This document shows positions 45,462-54,633 of a stretch of DNA of 64,000 bases, in pieces. The DNA is taken from assembly GCA_965229335.1 (NCBI GenBank), contig OZ245874.1:2666001-2730000 (forward strand), given 5' to 3'. The notes below the pieces were generated by a model. It did no database searches, had not been told where the DNA came from, and saw only the letters and a list, made by a program, of their open reading frames with translations. Made by a program: the position numbers and the translations under genes. The stretch comes from JAFKFH01 sp017307375. GTDB taxonomy: Bacteria > Pseudomonadota > Alphaproteobacteria > Ferrovibrionales > Ferrovibrionaceae. Position 1 is the first letter of the stretch; each line of letters begins with the position of its first letter.

Positions 45462-46859
45462 TTACGGTACGTCGGTATCGTACCACCATTTGTTGCGCAC
45501 GGACCGGTAATAGGCGGTCGGGTCGTAGGGCTGTGTCGGCAGGTTCATGGCCGGCACGTTCAGCCGGCCGATCGCCGACAGCAACTGGTAGCTGGCGAAG
45601 ATCTCCTCGCGCTGCGCGCGGACCAGATTGACCTCGGCGTTCAGCCGGTCCTGCTCGGCGTTGAGCTGGTCGATGACCGAGCGGGTTCCCCCGCGCACCT
45701 CGGCCTCATACCCCTGGACCGCGGCCCGCGCCGCCCGCACCTGCTCGACCACCGCGACGATGCGCGCGCGATTCGCCTCGAGGGCATACCAGCCGCGCGC
45801 GCATTCGTTGTCTGAGGTGAGGATCGCGGCCGCATAGTCGCTGTTCCGGGCCGACTGCGACTGCTTGGCGGCGCGGATGCGCGCCTCGGTTCCGCCACCG
45901 GTATAGAGCGGGGCGGTGACCTGGACCATGACCTGGGCGAGATCGCGACCGACCTGGTTGGAATACTGTTCGTCGCGGCCGGCCTGGCCGACGAGATCGA
46001 CCGACGGCCGCCGCTCGCTTTCCGCCAGCGCGATCTCCTGCCGCCCGACATCGAGGGCGATCTGCGCCACCTGGACCCGCGGGTTGTCTTCCCGCGCGAT
46101 GGTCTGGGCGGCGGCCAGCGTCGTGGGCAGGCCGCTCGCCGCGGCAGGTTGCGCCAGCGGTTCGGGCGGCGGCGAGCCGACGATGCGCAGGAAATTGGCC
46201 CGGCTGATTTCCAGATTGCCCTCGGCGGCGCGATAATCGGCGATCGCCTGGGCGTGACGCGCCTCGGCCTGGGCCACGTCGGTGGTGGTGACGTCGCCGC
46301 GTTCGCGGCGTCGGCGCACGGCCTCCAACTGGCGGGCGAAGATGGCGACGCCTTCGCGCAGCAGATCGGCAACCCGCCGGTCGCGCACCACGTCGACATG
46401 GGCGCCGAGCGCATCCAGGAACACGGTTTGCTCGGTCGCGACCAGGTTGGCGCGGTCCTGCAGGACCTGGGCCTCGGCCCGGGCGACATCGGCGGTGGTG
46501 CGGCCGCCGGCATAGAGCGACTGGCGCACGATCAGGTACCCGTTGTATGGGTTGCGGGCGTTGGGTTCGAAGACGGTCCCGCCGTTGGTCGAATAGACCC
46601 GCAGATTTTCCCAGGTACGTCCGGCTTGGCCGGTCACCGAGACGTTGGGCCGCCAGCCGGAGAGGGCGCGCGGCACCCCTTCGTCGGTGGCTCGCAACCG
46701 CGCCCGGCCGGCATCCAGCACCGGGCTGGCGCCATAGGCGGAGACGAGGGTTTCGGTGAGGGTTTGCCCGGTCGCCGGGGCGGCGCCCAGCGCAATGGCC
46801 ACGGCAAGCGCCGAAATCCCCGCAAACTCGCCCAAGCTGGCACGGCCTGATTTCAACAC
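45462..46859 (-). CDS. TolC-family outer-membrane efflux protein (type I secretion)
   Basis: Outer-membrane channel of 465 residues. A signal peptide (AVAIALGAAPATGQ) precedes two repeats of the TolC helical hairpin; characteristic phrases are NPYNGYLIVRQSLYAGGRT and VTAPLYTGGGTEARI. The C-terminus has a Tyr/Trp-rich tail. It would form the exit duct for the ABC (59234) and HlyD-like (60949) proteins. The start is GTG at 46857-46859, preceded by GGAGAGGAG. It is divergent from the RTX gene across a 561-nt gap. Confidence 0.9.
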   Translation of the reverse strand: MLKSGRASLGEFAGISALAVAIALGAAPATGQTLTETLVSAYGASPVLDAGRARLRATDEGVPRALSGWRPNVSVTGQAGRTWENLRVYSTNGGTVFEPNARNPYNGYLIVRQSLYAGGRTTADVARAEAQVLQDRANLVATEQTVFLDALGAHVDVVRDRRVADLLREGVAIFARQLEAVRRRRERGDVTTTDVAQAEARHAQAIADYRAAEGNLEISRANFLRIVGSPPPEPLAQPAAASGLPTTLAAAQTIAREDNPRVQVAQIALDVGRQEIALAESERRPSVDLVGQAGRDEQYSNQVGRDLAQVMVQVTAPLYTGGGTEARIRAAKQSQSARNSDYAAAILTSDNECARGWYALEANRARIVAVVEQVRAARAAVQGYEAEVRGGTRSVIDQLNAEQDRLNAEVNLVRAQREEIFASYQLLSAIGRLNVPAMNLPTQPYDPTAYYRSVRNKWWYDTDVP

Positions 46860-47420
46860 GACGCTCCTCTCCCCACGCTATCGGCTTAGCAAGTCGCCAC
46901 CACCGATTCAAGGGGGGCGAACCCCGGGGCCGGCCGGCAACGCGCCCGTTTATGACCGACAAAAGAGAACAATTTATCAACAGACCGCGCGCGGGATTGA
47001 AGAGGGCCCTGGTCGGCACGTCGGATGACAAATCGCCTGCCGCCGTCGTCCCCGGCTTCACCACAAGATTGGTCCGGTTTCTACGCCCAAAGTATATAAA
47101 GAAGCGTTTGGCAAAGAGGGGCCAGGCTGCTTGCTTTTTACTTGCAAATACGCCGGATCATTTGCAACTAAGGTACGCAGGTGCCGTTTTGGACGTCCAC
47201 TGGACGATCGTCCGCTCCTGTTGATTTCACGACCTTACATTCGATCACCTACTATTGATGGAGGTCGGGGTTTTTATCTCAATTTGATGGCCAAGCGGCG
47301 CCAAATCGGTATAAGATTCGACCAGACAGGGACTAGAACGGTGGAATCGATCGTCTTGGCCGGCATGGCGGGGGTGATCGGTATCCGGGCTGAGCCTACG
47401 GCGATCGAAGGGGAGAATAC
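46860..47420. promoter_or_regulatory. Divergent control region between the TolC-like and RTX genes
   Basis: This 561-nt gap holds no convincing gene. From about 47060 to 47300 it is much richer in A+T than the rest of the window (for example AAAGTATATAAAGAAG near 47090 and TTTTTACTTGC near 47140). A long leader or several promoters for the RTX gene are likely. No exact -35/-10 pair could be fixed by eye. An AGGGGAG ribosome site precedes the RTX start. Confidence 0.55.
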
Positions 47421-48551
47421 ATGACTACGATACCTGGCGGGATACAACTCGGCATCGAGGATAATGTCTTCACCCAGACCGAGCTGAATGCATTCTCGGC
47501 GGGCATGATCGACGAGAACGGCCTGATTCCGGTGACCCAGACCATCACCGATTTGAGCAATATTCCGGCGCCTGATCCGAACGCGATCGTGAGCGGCGGA
47601 TCGGTGCTGTTCACCCTGCCCAGCAATAGTGGCGGGGGGGTGATCAGTATTCCGGCCCCGACGGTCACCCCGGCGCCGGGCCAGACCGCGGTGATCGGCA
47701 TCGCCTCGTCCGGTGCCGGCAACAATATCATCACTTTCGGCGACGGCATCGGCGCCGATGCCGGCGAGGGCGTCGACGCCTCGGATATCGCGGCGCGGGC
47801 GACCCAGGGCTGGATCGCCTACAACGTGCTGACCGGTGCGGGCAACGACCAGATTTACCACACCGATTCGGCGGCGACCGCGGCGCTGGGCAACCGGCCG
47901 GGCGACACGATCGCCTCGGGTGCCGGCGACGATTCGGTGCTTACCGGCGGCGGCAACGATTCGATCTTCGCCGGTTGGGGCAACGACTACGTGTTTGCCG
48001 GCAACGGCAACAACATCGTCTTCGCTGACGAGGGCAACGACGTGGTCGGTGGCGGCACCGGCAACGACATGCTGAATGGCGGCGGCGGCCAGGATTCGCT
48101 GTTCGGTGGCGACGGCAACGACACGCTGTTCGGCGAGGTCGGCTCCGACATCATGAACGGCGGCGCGGGCAACGACCTGATGAGCGGCGGCGACAATGCC
48201 GACACGCTGTTCGGCGGCGACGGCAACGATATCCTGCTGGGTGACAAGGGTTCCGACTGGCTCGACGGTGGTGCCGGCAACGACAACCTGTTCGGCGGGG
48301 CGGCCAACGACACGCTGATCGGCGGGGCCGGGGCCGACACCTTCTCGTTCTTCCTCGGTGGCCAGAACGATACTGTGGCCGATTTCCAGTACGGCACCGA
48401 CAAGCTGGCCTTCGGCATCAAGGACATCGACATCGGCGCGATGATCGCCAATGCCCAGTATGTCAACGGCAACGCCATCCTGACGCTGCCCGACGGCTCG
48501 ACCGTTACCCTGCTCGGCATCAACAAGATCGACATCAGCTTCTTCGCCTGA
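47421..48551 (+). CDS. RTX repeat calcium-binding protein, type I secretion substrate
   Basis: Secreted or surface protein of 376 residues without a Sec signal. The first 160 residues are a non-repetitive Pro/Thr/Ile-rich region with no recognised catalytic motif. Residues about 167-310 carry about 16 glycine- and aspartate-rich nonapeptides (GGxGNDxL type, for example GGDGNDTLFG), which bind Ca2+ and fold outside the cell. The final 60 residues (DTVADFQYGTDKLAFG to ISFFA) form the uncleaved secretion signal region. The TolC, ABC and HlyD-type genes nearby are its probable exporter. It is a single-gene unit closed by a strong terminator. Confidence 0.93.
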   Translation: MTTIPGGIQLGIEDNVFTQTELNAFSAGMIDENGLIPVTQTITDLSNIPAPDPNAIVSGGSVLFTLPSNSGGGVISIPAPTVTPAPGQTAVIGIASSGAGNNIITFGDGIGADAGEGVDASDIAARATQGWIAYNVLTGAGNDQIYHTDSAATAALGNRPGDTIASGAGDDSVLTGGGNDSIFAGWGNDYVFAGNGNNIVFADEGNDVVGGGTGNDMLNGGGGQDSLFGGDGNDTLFGEVGSDIMNGGAGNDLMSGGDNADTLFGGDGNDILLGDKGSDWLDGGAGNDNLFGGAANDTLIGGAGADTFSFFLGGQNDTVADFQYGTDKLAFGIKDIDIGAMIANAQYVNGNAILTLPDGSTVTLLGINKIDISFFA

Positions 48552-48571
48552 GGCGCGGACGCATCATGCAG

Positions 48572-48603
48572 TGCCGGAGTGGTCGCCACTCCGGCATTTT
48601 TTT
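48572..48603 (+). terminator. Rho-independent terminator after the RTX gene
   Basis: A perfect 11-bp stem (TGCCGGAGTGG / CCACTCCGGCA) with a 3-nt TCG loop is followed by seven T residues at 48597-48603. It separates the RTX gene from the glycosyltransferase operon, which starts 28 nt later. Confidence 0.93.
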
Positions 48604-48630
48604 GTCGTTGATTTCCCGCGTATCTGAATA

Positions 48631-51600
48631 ATGGTCGGCAATCGATCGAAAGTCAGGCGCCGGTCTTTCCAATCCCAGGGCAAGGCCCGCGCCGAACAGG
48701 CCCAGCACCGCATCGAGGAAGCGTTCGCGGCGACGGACGACCTTGCCGTAAGACATCTGATACAGGCTGCGCTGGAGCGTCCTGAGACCTATGGTGTCGG
48801 CGTGCGCGCTGCCGCGCGGCTGGCGCTGGGCGAAGGGCGGTTCGTCGACGCCGTGCGCTGGGCCGACCTGGGGACACGGCTGATCCCGGAACTGGCCGCG
48901 CCCTGGTTCCTGCTGGGCAGCACCTCGCTGCGGGCCGGCGATGCCGTCGAGGCGGCGGCGGCCTTGCGCCATGCCCTGTCGCTGGATCCTGACCTGGTCG
49001 AGGCGGCCATCGTGCTGGGCTTTGCCGAACTAGCGCTCGACCGGCCCGACCGGGCGCGGGAGGAGGCGGGGCGGCTGCTGCGGGCGGGGCATGAGGGGCC
49101 GGCGGTGATCGAACTGGTCGATGCCGTGCTGCGGCGCCGGCCCGAGGGAGCCGCTGCCGGCTGGGTCGTGCGTCGGCCAGACGGCAGCCTGGCCGGCGCC
49201 ACCACGCGAGACGGACCGCTCGAGATCCGGGCCGCCGATACCGACCAGATCCTCGAGCGGCCGCGGCTGAGGCGCGACGGCCTGCACTTCGTATTCGACA
49301 GTTCGTTGCGCGGCCGCATCCGCATCCTGCAGGGGCAGGCCGAACTGCTGGGCAGTCCGCTCGATCTCGGCCGCGGCCCCGCGCCGGTCGGCGAGGTGCT
49401 GGCCTGTGGCCGGCGGCTTGCCGGCTGGGCCCAATCGACGCGGCGGGCCGGGCATCGCCCGCGCTTCGTGCTGTGCGACGAGCATGGCGCCAGCCTCGCG
49501 ATCGACGGCACCCCGGCCGAGATGTTCGACCAGCCGGTCCATCAGTTCCATGCCGATCTCGACGCCGCCGGGCTGCGCGGTGAACGGATTGCCGTCACCG
49601 TCGATGGCCAGGCGCTGGACGGCAGCCCGGTCCTCGCCTTCGCCGCCGACAGGCTGCGGCCGCTGCAGGCCGAGATCGTCGCGCGGCTCGACGGCGGTCC
49701 GGCGCTGGGCGACGATGCGCGGGCCATGCTGATGGATCGCCTGGCGCGGACCTGTCATCCGGTCGCGGCCCCGGCGGGATGGAAGGCGATGCGGCCGGCC
49801 GGCGCGCCGCCTTTGGCCGCGCCGGTCGACGTCGTGATCTGCGTCCATGACGGTTTTGCCGACGTCAAGGCCTGCCTGCAGGCGGTGATGGCGGCCGAAA
49901 CCGCCACCCCCTTCCGCCTGATCATCGTCGACGACGCCAGCGCCGACCCGGCGGTGCCGCTGCTGCTCGATCGGGTCGCCGCCGGCAATCCCGCGGTGGA
50001 AATCCTGCGCAACCCCGAGAACCGGGGTTTCGTCGCCAGCGCCAATCGCGGTCTGACCCATGGCGATGCCGGCGATGTCGTGCTGCTGAATTCCGACACG
50101 CTGGTTTCGCCCGGCTGGCTCGACCGCCTGCGCGCCGCCGCCCATGCCGGTGACGATATCGGCACGGCCACGCCGCTGTCGAACAATGCCTCGATCTTTT
50201 CGTTCCCCCGCCCCGATGCCAGCAACGACGCCTGGTTCGATGGCGCGGCGCTGACTCGCCTCGATGCGATCGCAGCGCAGGCCAATGCCGGGTTGTGTGT
50301 CGAGGTGCCGACCGGCCACGGATTCTGCCTCTACATCCGCCGCGACTGCCTCTCGGCGATCGGGCCGCTCGACGAACGCGCCTTCGGCGCGGGGTATGGC
50401 GAGGAGAACGATTTCTGCCTGCGCGCCAGCCGCCTCGGCTGGCGCCATGTGGCCGCGGCCGACGTGGTCGTCGGCCATCGCGGCGGCGCCTCGTTCGGCA
50501 GCCGCCGCAGCCTGCGCGAGCGCCTGGCCGTCGAACGGCTGGAGCGGCGCTATCCCGGTTATCGCCGGCTGATCGAGCAGTTCGTCGCGGCCGACCCGCT
50601 GGCCGCGGCCCGCGCGCGGCTGGGCCTGGCGCTGCTGCAGGATCTGCGCGGCGGCCGGCCGGCGGTGCTGATGATCGGCCATCGTCACGGCGGCGGCGTC
50701 GCCCAGCATGTCCTGAAGCGCGCGGCCCACCTGGCGGCCCGCGACGTGCTGCCGCTGGTCCTGCGCCCGGCGGCCGACCGTCCGGGGCGTGCCGTGCTGG
50801 CGGCCGCAGACTGGCCCGACGACGAGGAGACGCTGGTCTTCGACCTGCCGCAGGATGCCGACATGCTGGTCGCCACGCTGCGCGGGCTCGCTGTCGGCGA
50901 AATCGAACTCCATCACCTGCTCGGCCATGATGCGGCCGTCGACGGGCTGGCCGCCGCCCTCGGCGTGCCGATGCGCCTGTTCGTCCACGACTATGCCCTT
51001 TATTGTCCGCGGATCGTGCTGGTCGACGGCTCGGGGGGCTATTGCGGCGAACCGGACGCGGCCGGATGCGCCGCCTGCCTTGCCGCCTGTGGACCGGAAG
51101 ACGGGATGGACGCCGATCTCGACCGGCTGCGCGACCGCGGTGCTGCCCTGATGCGCGCGGCGGCGAGCGTGCATGTGCCGACCGCCGATGTCGCCGGCCG
51201 CATCGCGCGGCAATTTCCCGGCGTCGTGCCGCGGCGCGAGGAGTGGGAATACGCTCCGGCGCCGCCGCCGGTTGCGGCGCCCCGGGTCGTCGCGCCGCCA
51301 TCGGGCCGGGTGCGGGTCGCGTTGGTCGGCGGATTGTCGGCGCACAAGGGCTTTGCCGTGGTCAAGGCCTGCATCGCCGACGCGATCGCCCGCGATCTGC
51401 CGCTCGAATTTCGCATTATCGGCTTCACCATGAACGATATCGAGCTGATGCGGTCGGGCCGCGCGTTCGTGACCGGCCCCTACGAGTACGGCGAGGCGCA
51501 GGCGCTGATCGCGCGCGAGAACTGCACCCTGGCGCTGTTTCCGGCACTCTGGCCGGAAGTCTGGTGCTATGCCTTGACCGAGGTGCTTGCCGCGGGCCTG

Positions 51601-51741
51601 CCGGTGCTGGCCTTCGCGATCGGGGCGTTTCCCGAACGCCTTGCCGGCCGTGCCGGGGCGGCGACGATGCCGCCGACCACCGATGGCGCGGCGGTGAACG
51701 ATGCGATCCTGGCCTTTGCCGCCGGACTGTCCCGTGGCTGA
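48631..51741 (+). CDS. Multidomain glycosyltransferase (TPR - GT2 - GT4)
   Basis: Protein of 1036 residues. Residues about 45-175 are TPR-like (APWFLLGSTSLRAGDAVEAA). Residues about 175-390 form a beta-rich region of unknown family. Residues about 395-650 are a GT2 domain (VDVVICVHDG, IIVDDAS, LLNSDTLVSPGWL; acceptor region YGEENDFCLRA). The C-terminal 350 residues resemble a GT4 domain (VALVGGLSAHKG, LFPALWPEVWCYALTEVLAAG). It could add two different sugars. The start ATG 48631 has no visible ribosome site. The 3' end overlaps the next gene by 8 nt (GTGGCTGA). Confidence 0.87.
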   Translation: MVGNRSKVRRRSFQSQGKARAEQAQHRIEEAFAATDDLAVRHLIQAALERPETYGVGVRAAARLALGEGRFVDAVRWADLGTRLIPELAAPWFLLGSTSLRAGDAVEAAAALRHALSLDPDLVEAAIVLGFAELALDRPDRAREEAGRLLRAGHEGPAVIELVDAVLRRRPEGAAAGWVVRRPDGSLAGATTRDGPLEIRAADTDQILERPRLRRDGLHFVFDSSLRGRIRILQGQAELLGSPLDLGRGPAPVGEVLACGRRLAGWAQSTRRAGHRPRFVLCDEHGASLAIDGTPAEMFDQPVHQFHADLDAAGLRGERIAVTVDGQALDGSPVLAFAADRLRPLQAEIVARLDGGPALGDDARAMLMDRLARTCHPVAAPAGWKAMRPAGAPPLAAPVDVVICVHDGFADVKACLQAVMAAETATPFRLIIVDDASADPAVPLLLDRVAAGNPAVEILRNPENRGFVASANRGLTHGDAGDVVLLNSDTLVSPGWLDRLRAAAHAGDDIGTATPLSNNASIFSFPRPDASNDAWFDGAALTRLDAIAAQANAGLCVEVPTGHGFCLYIRRDCLSAIGPLDERAFGAGYGEENDFCLRASRLGWRHVAAADVVVGHRGGASFGSRRSLRERLAVERLERRYPGYRRLIEQFVAADPLAAARARLGLALLQDLRGGRPAVLMIGHRHGGGVAQHVLKRAAHLAARDVLPLVLRPAADRPGRAVLAAADWPDDEETLVFDLPQDADMLVATLRGLAVGEIELHHLLGHDAAVDGLAAALGVPMRLFVHDYALYCPRIVLVDGSGGYCGEPDAAGCAACLAACGPEDGMDADLDRLRDRGAALMRAAASVHVPTADVAGRIARQFPGVVPRREEWEYAPAPPPVAAPRVVAPPSGRVRVALVGGLSAHKGFAVVKACIADAIARDLPLEFRIIGFTMNDIELMRSGRAFVTGPYEYGEAQALIARENCTLALFPALWPEVWCYALTEVLAAGLPVLAFAIGAFPERLAGRAGAATMPPTTDGAAVNDAILAFAAGLSRG

Positions 51742-52303
51742 GCAGGCCTTCCCGCGCGTGCTGCTGCATCTCGGCTGCGGGCCGAAGGACAAGAGCTTTC
51801 TGCCCGCGCCGTTGAACGGGCCGGAATGGCGGGAAATCCGCGTCGACCTCGACCCTGCCCACAAACCCGATGTCGTCGCCTCGATCACCCACGTACCGAT
51901 GCTGGCCGATGGCTGTGCCGATGCGATCTGGTGCGCCCATTGCCTGGAACACCTGTTCGCGCACGAGACCCCGGTGGTGCTGGGCGAGGCCCGCCGGCTG
52001 CTGAAGCCGGGCGGCAACCTGATGCTGGTGGTGCCGGATGCGGCGGTGGCGGCCGGCCTGGTCGCCGCCGACCGCGGGGACGAGACGATCTATCAGTCGC
52101 CGGCCGGCCCGGTCACCGCCATCGACATGCTGTATGGCCACGCCCCGGCCCTGGCCCAGGGCCGCCTGGCGATGGCCCACCGCACCTGCTTCACCCCGGC
52201 CCGGCTGCGCCGGCTGCTGGCCGAGGCCGGCTTCGCCGCGATCGACGTCACGCGGCGGGCGCGCCGCTACGAACTGTTCGCCCAGGGCCGCAAGCCGCAA
52301 TGA
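51734..52303 (+). CDS. Class I SAM-dependent methyltransferase
   Basis: Compact methyltransferase of 189 residues: SAM motif VLLHLGCGPKDKSF, IRVDLDPAHKPDVVAS, and the motif region ADAIWCAHCLEHLFAHE followed by LLKPGGNLMLVVPD. The family acts mostly on small or sugar substrates. GTG 51734 overlaps the upstream stop and the 3' end overlaps the next gene by ATGA, so it is tightly coupled to two glycosyltransferases and probably methylates the same glycan. Confidence 0.87.
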   Translation: MAEQAFPRVLLHLGCGPKDKSFLPAPLNGPEWREIRVDLDPAHKPDVVASITHVPMLADGCADAIWCAHCLEHLFAHETPVVLGEARRLLKPGGNLMLVVPDAAVAAGLVAADRGDETIYQSPAGPVTAIDMLYGHAPALAQGRLAMAHRTCFTPARLRRLLAEAGFAAIDVTRRARRYELFAQGRKPQ

Positions 52304-53559
52304 ACTACCTGTTCATCCACCAGAACTTTCCCGGCCAGTACAAGAACATCGTGCGCCATCTGGTCGACCGTGGCGACCGGGTCGTGTTCCTGTCGCAGCC
52401 CAACGAGAACCGCATGGCGGGCGTGCGGCTGCTGGCTTATCGGCCGGCGCGGGCCGTCACCCCCGGCATCCATCACTACATCCGCGACTACGAAGCCGCG
52501 ATCCTGAACGGCCAGGCGGTGCTGCGTGCCTGCATGGCGTTGAAGGCCCGGGGCTTCCGGCCGGATATCGTCGTCGGCCATGTCGGCTGGGGCGAGATGT
52601 CCTTCGTCAAGGATGTCTGGCCCGACGTACCGGTACTCGGCTACTTCGAATTCTACTACCGCCTGGCCGGCAGCGATGTCGGCTTCGACCCGGCAGTTCC
52701 GGCGACGATCGACGACGGACCGCGGCTGCGCGCCAAGAATTCGATCACCGCGCTGGCGCTGGACGGCGTCGACTGGGGCCAGACCCCGACCCGCTGGCAG
52801 TGGTCGCGCTTCCCGGACCACGCCAGATCCCGGATCACCGTGCTGCATGAAGGCATCGATACTGCGCTGGTGCGTCCCGATCCGACGGCCCGGTTCGTGG
52901 TGCCGGAGGCCGGTATCGGCTTTCGCCCCGGCGCCCCGGTGGTGACCTATCTCGCCCGCGGCCTGGAACCCTATCGCGGTTTCCCGAGCTTCATGCGCGC
53001 GCTGCCGGCGGTGTTGCGGCGCCGTCCGGACGCCCATGTGCTGATCGCCGGCCAGGACGACGTCTTCTACGGCCGTCGCCACCCGTCGGGCCGCAGCCAC
53101 GTCCAGGCCATGCTCGACGAACTGGGTGGCCGGATCGACCGCAACCGGGTGCATTTCCTCGGGCGGATTTCCTACGAGCGACACCTGTCGCTGCTGGCGG
53201 TGTCGGCGGTCCATGTCTATCTGACCTATCCGTTCGTCCTGTCCTGGTCGATGCTGGAGGCGATGTCGGCCGGCTGTCTCGTCGTCGGCTCAGCCACCCC
53301 GCCGGTCGCCGAGGTGATCACCGAGGGCGAGACCGGCCTGCTCGCAGACTTCCATGACCCCGCCGCGATCGCCGAGCGAATTCTGGAAGGGTTGGCCGAT
53401 CCGGCCCGGTTTGCGGGGGTGCGCCGGGCGGCACGGACGCTGATCACGGAGCGATACGACTTTCGCTCGGTCGTCCTGCCGCGCTATGAAGCGCTGCTGG
53501 CGACGCTGATCCGGGGCGACCGCCCGGCCGAGAATGCCGATTGCCGGCCTTTGGCCTAG
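52300..53559 (+). CDS. GT4-family glycosyltransferase
   Basis: Retaining glycosyltransferase of 419 residues. The acceptor half begins NYLFIHQNFPGQYKNIVRHL and holds HVGWGEMSFVKDVWP. The nucleotide-sugar half has VTYLARGLEPYRGF and the C-terminal EX7E-like region SWSMLEAMSAGCLVVGS followed by PPVAEVITEG. Proteins of this N-terminal type occur in capsule, S-layer and glycoprotein clusters. ATG 52300 overlaps the methyltransferase stop. Confidence 0.88.
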   Translation: MNYLFIHQNFPGQYKNIVRHLVDRGDRVVFLSQPNENRMAGVRLLAYRPARAVTPGIHHYIRDYEAAILNGQAVLRACMALKARGFRPDIVVGHVGWGEMSFVKDVWPDVPVLGYFEFYYRLAGSDVGFDPAVPATIDDGPRLRAKNSITALALDGVDWGQTPTRWQWSRFPDHARSRITVLHEGIDTALVRPDPTARFVVPEAGIGFRPGAPVVTYLARGLEPYRGFPSFMRALPAVLRRRPDAHVLIAGQDDVFYGRRHPSGRSHVQAMLDELGGRIDRNRVHFLGRISYERHLSLLAVSAVHVYLTYPFVLSWSMLEAMSAGCLVVGSATPPVAEVITEGETGLLADFHDPAAIAERILEGLADPARFAGVRRAARTLITERYDFRSVVLPRYEALLATLIRGDRPAENADCRPLA

Positions 53560-53622
53560 TATCCTATAGATTGGCCGGATCCCGGCATCGCCGGTCAAGG
53601 GACGATAGGGGCGGGGACAATC

Positions 53623-54633
53623 TTGAAGCTGAGGCATCTGCGGGCATTGGCGGCGATGACGGCAGCCGAGACGCTGTATGCCGCCGGTGTGGCGCGCCAT
53701 CACCTGATGGCGTGGCACGACACCAGCCATATCGCCGAAATGCCGCACGGGACACTGTCGGTCAAGGGGATCGCCAAGGTGGCGATCCTTCTGAACTACG
53801 ACCGCCTGTCGATGATCCATCGCTATGTGCTGCATCAGGTGGATGCCCTGGCGGCGGCCGGGTTCGCGGTGATCTTCGTGACGAACTCCGACCGGCTGGC
53901 GGCGGACGACCTGGCGGCGCTGGCGCCGCGCTGCCATGCGGTGGTGCGCCGGCACAATCGGGGCTACGACTTTGGCGCCTGGCGCGATGCGATCGTCGGG
54001 CTGACCGATACAGAACAGCTCGACACGCTGCTGCTGGCCAATGACAGCGTCTACGGCCCGTTCGGCCCGCTGGACGAGATGCTGGCCGAGATGGATGCGG
54101 CCGGCGCCGATCTGTGGTCGCTCACCGACAGCTGGCAGCGGCATTTCCACCTCCAGAGCTATTTCATGCTGGTGCATCGCCGCGCCTTGCAGAGCAACGC
54201 CTGGCTTGGATTCTGGCGCCAATTCCGGCACAGCGCGAACAAGGAGTTCGTCGTCCGGCGCTACGAAATCGGGCTGACCCAGGCGCTGCTGCGCGCCGGG
54301 CTGCGCTGCCGCGCCCGGTTTTCCTACGATCAGCTGGCGCGCGAGGTGACGACCGCCAGCCTGCGCAATCCGACCTTCGTCGACAGCATCTATCTGCGTC
54401 GGGTCTCCGAGGCGATGGCGGGGGCGGTGCCGGTCAACGTCACTCACTTCCTGTGGGACTACATGATTCGCCGGCATGGTTTCCCGTTCATCAAGCGCGA
54501 CCTGCTGATGCACAATCGCCAGTCGGTTCCCCAGGTCCATACCTGGCGCGAGGTGGTGCGCGAGCAGTTCGACTTCGACGTGTCGATGGTCGACGACCAT
54601 CTCAAGCTCGGCCTGCGGAACCGGTGGCGATGA
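53623..54633 (+). CDS. Rhamnan-synthesis protein F (RgpF)-like glycan protein
   Basis: Protein of 336 residues of the RgpF family, which takes part in rhamnose-glucose polysaccharide assembly. The segments VAILLNYDRLSMIHRYVLHQ, RRHNRGYDFGAWRDAI and LLLANDSVYGPFGPLDEML are diagnostic. TTG 53623 is preferred because AGGGGCGGGG lies about 8 nt upstream; ATG 53656 is the alternative. It follows a 63-nt gap, then couples to the GroES-like gene by ATGA. A glycosyltransferase role is likely but unproven for the family. Confidence 0.85.
   Translation: MKLRHLRALAAMTAAETLYAAGVARHHLMAWHDTSHIAEMPHGTLSVKGIAKVAILLNYDRLSMIHRYVLHQVDALAAAGFAVIFVTNSDRLAADDLAALAPRCHAVVRRHNRGYDFGAWRDAIVGLTDTEQLDTLLLANDSVYGPFGPLDEMLAEMDAAGADLWSLTDSWQRHFHLQSYFMLVHRRALQSNAWLGFWRQFRHSANKEFVVRRYEIGLTQALLRAGLRCRARFSYDQLAREVTTASLRNPTFVDSIYLRRVSEAMAGAVPVNVTHFLWDYMIRRHGFPFIKRDLLMHNRQSVPQVHTWREVVREQFDFDVSMVDDHLKLGLRNRWR

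Noticed and set aside
47919..48345. Tandem short repeats that could suggest a CRISPR or minisatellite
   Set aside because: They are in frame and encode Gly/Asp-rich RTX nonapeptides; there are no identical direct repeats with unique spacers.
49030..52017. Very long - strand open frame opposite the glycosyltransferase gene
   Set aside because: Low-complexity Gln/Arg/Ala-rich product; the + strand has TPR, GT2 and GT4 motifs and coupled neighbours.
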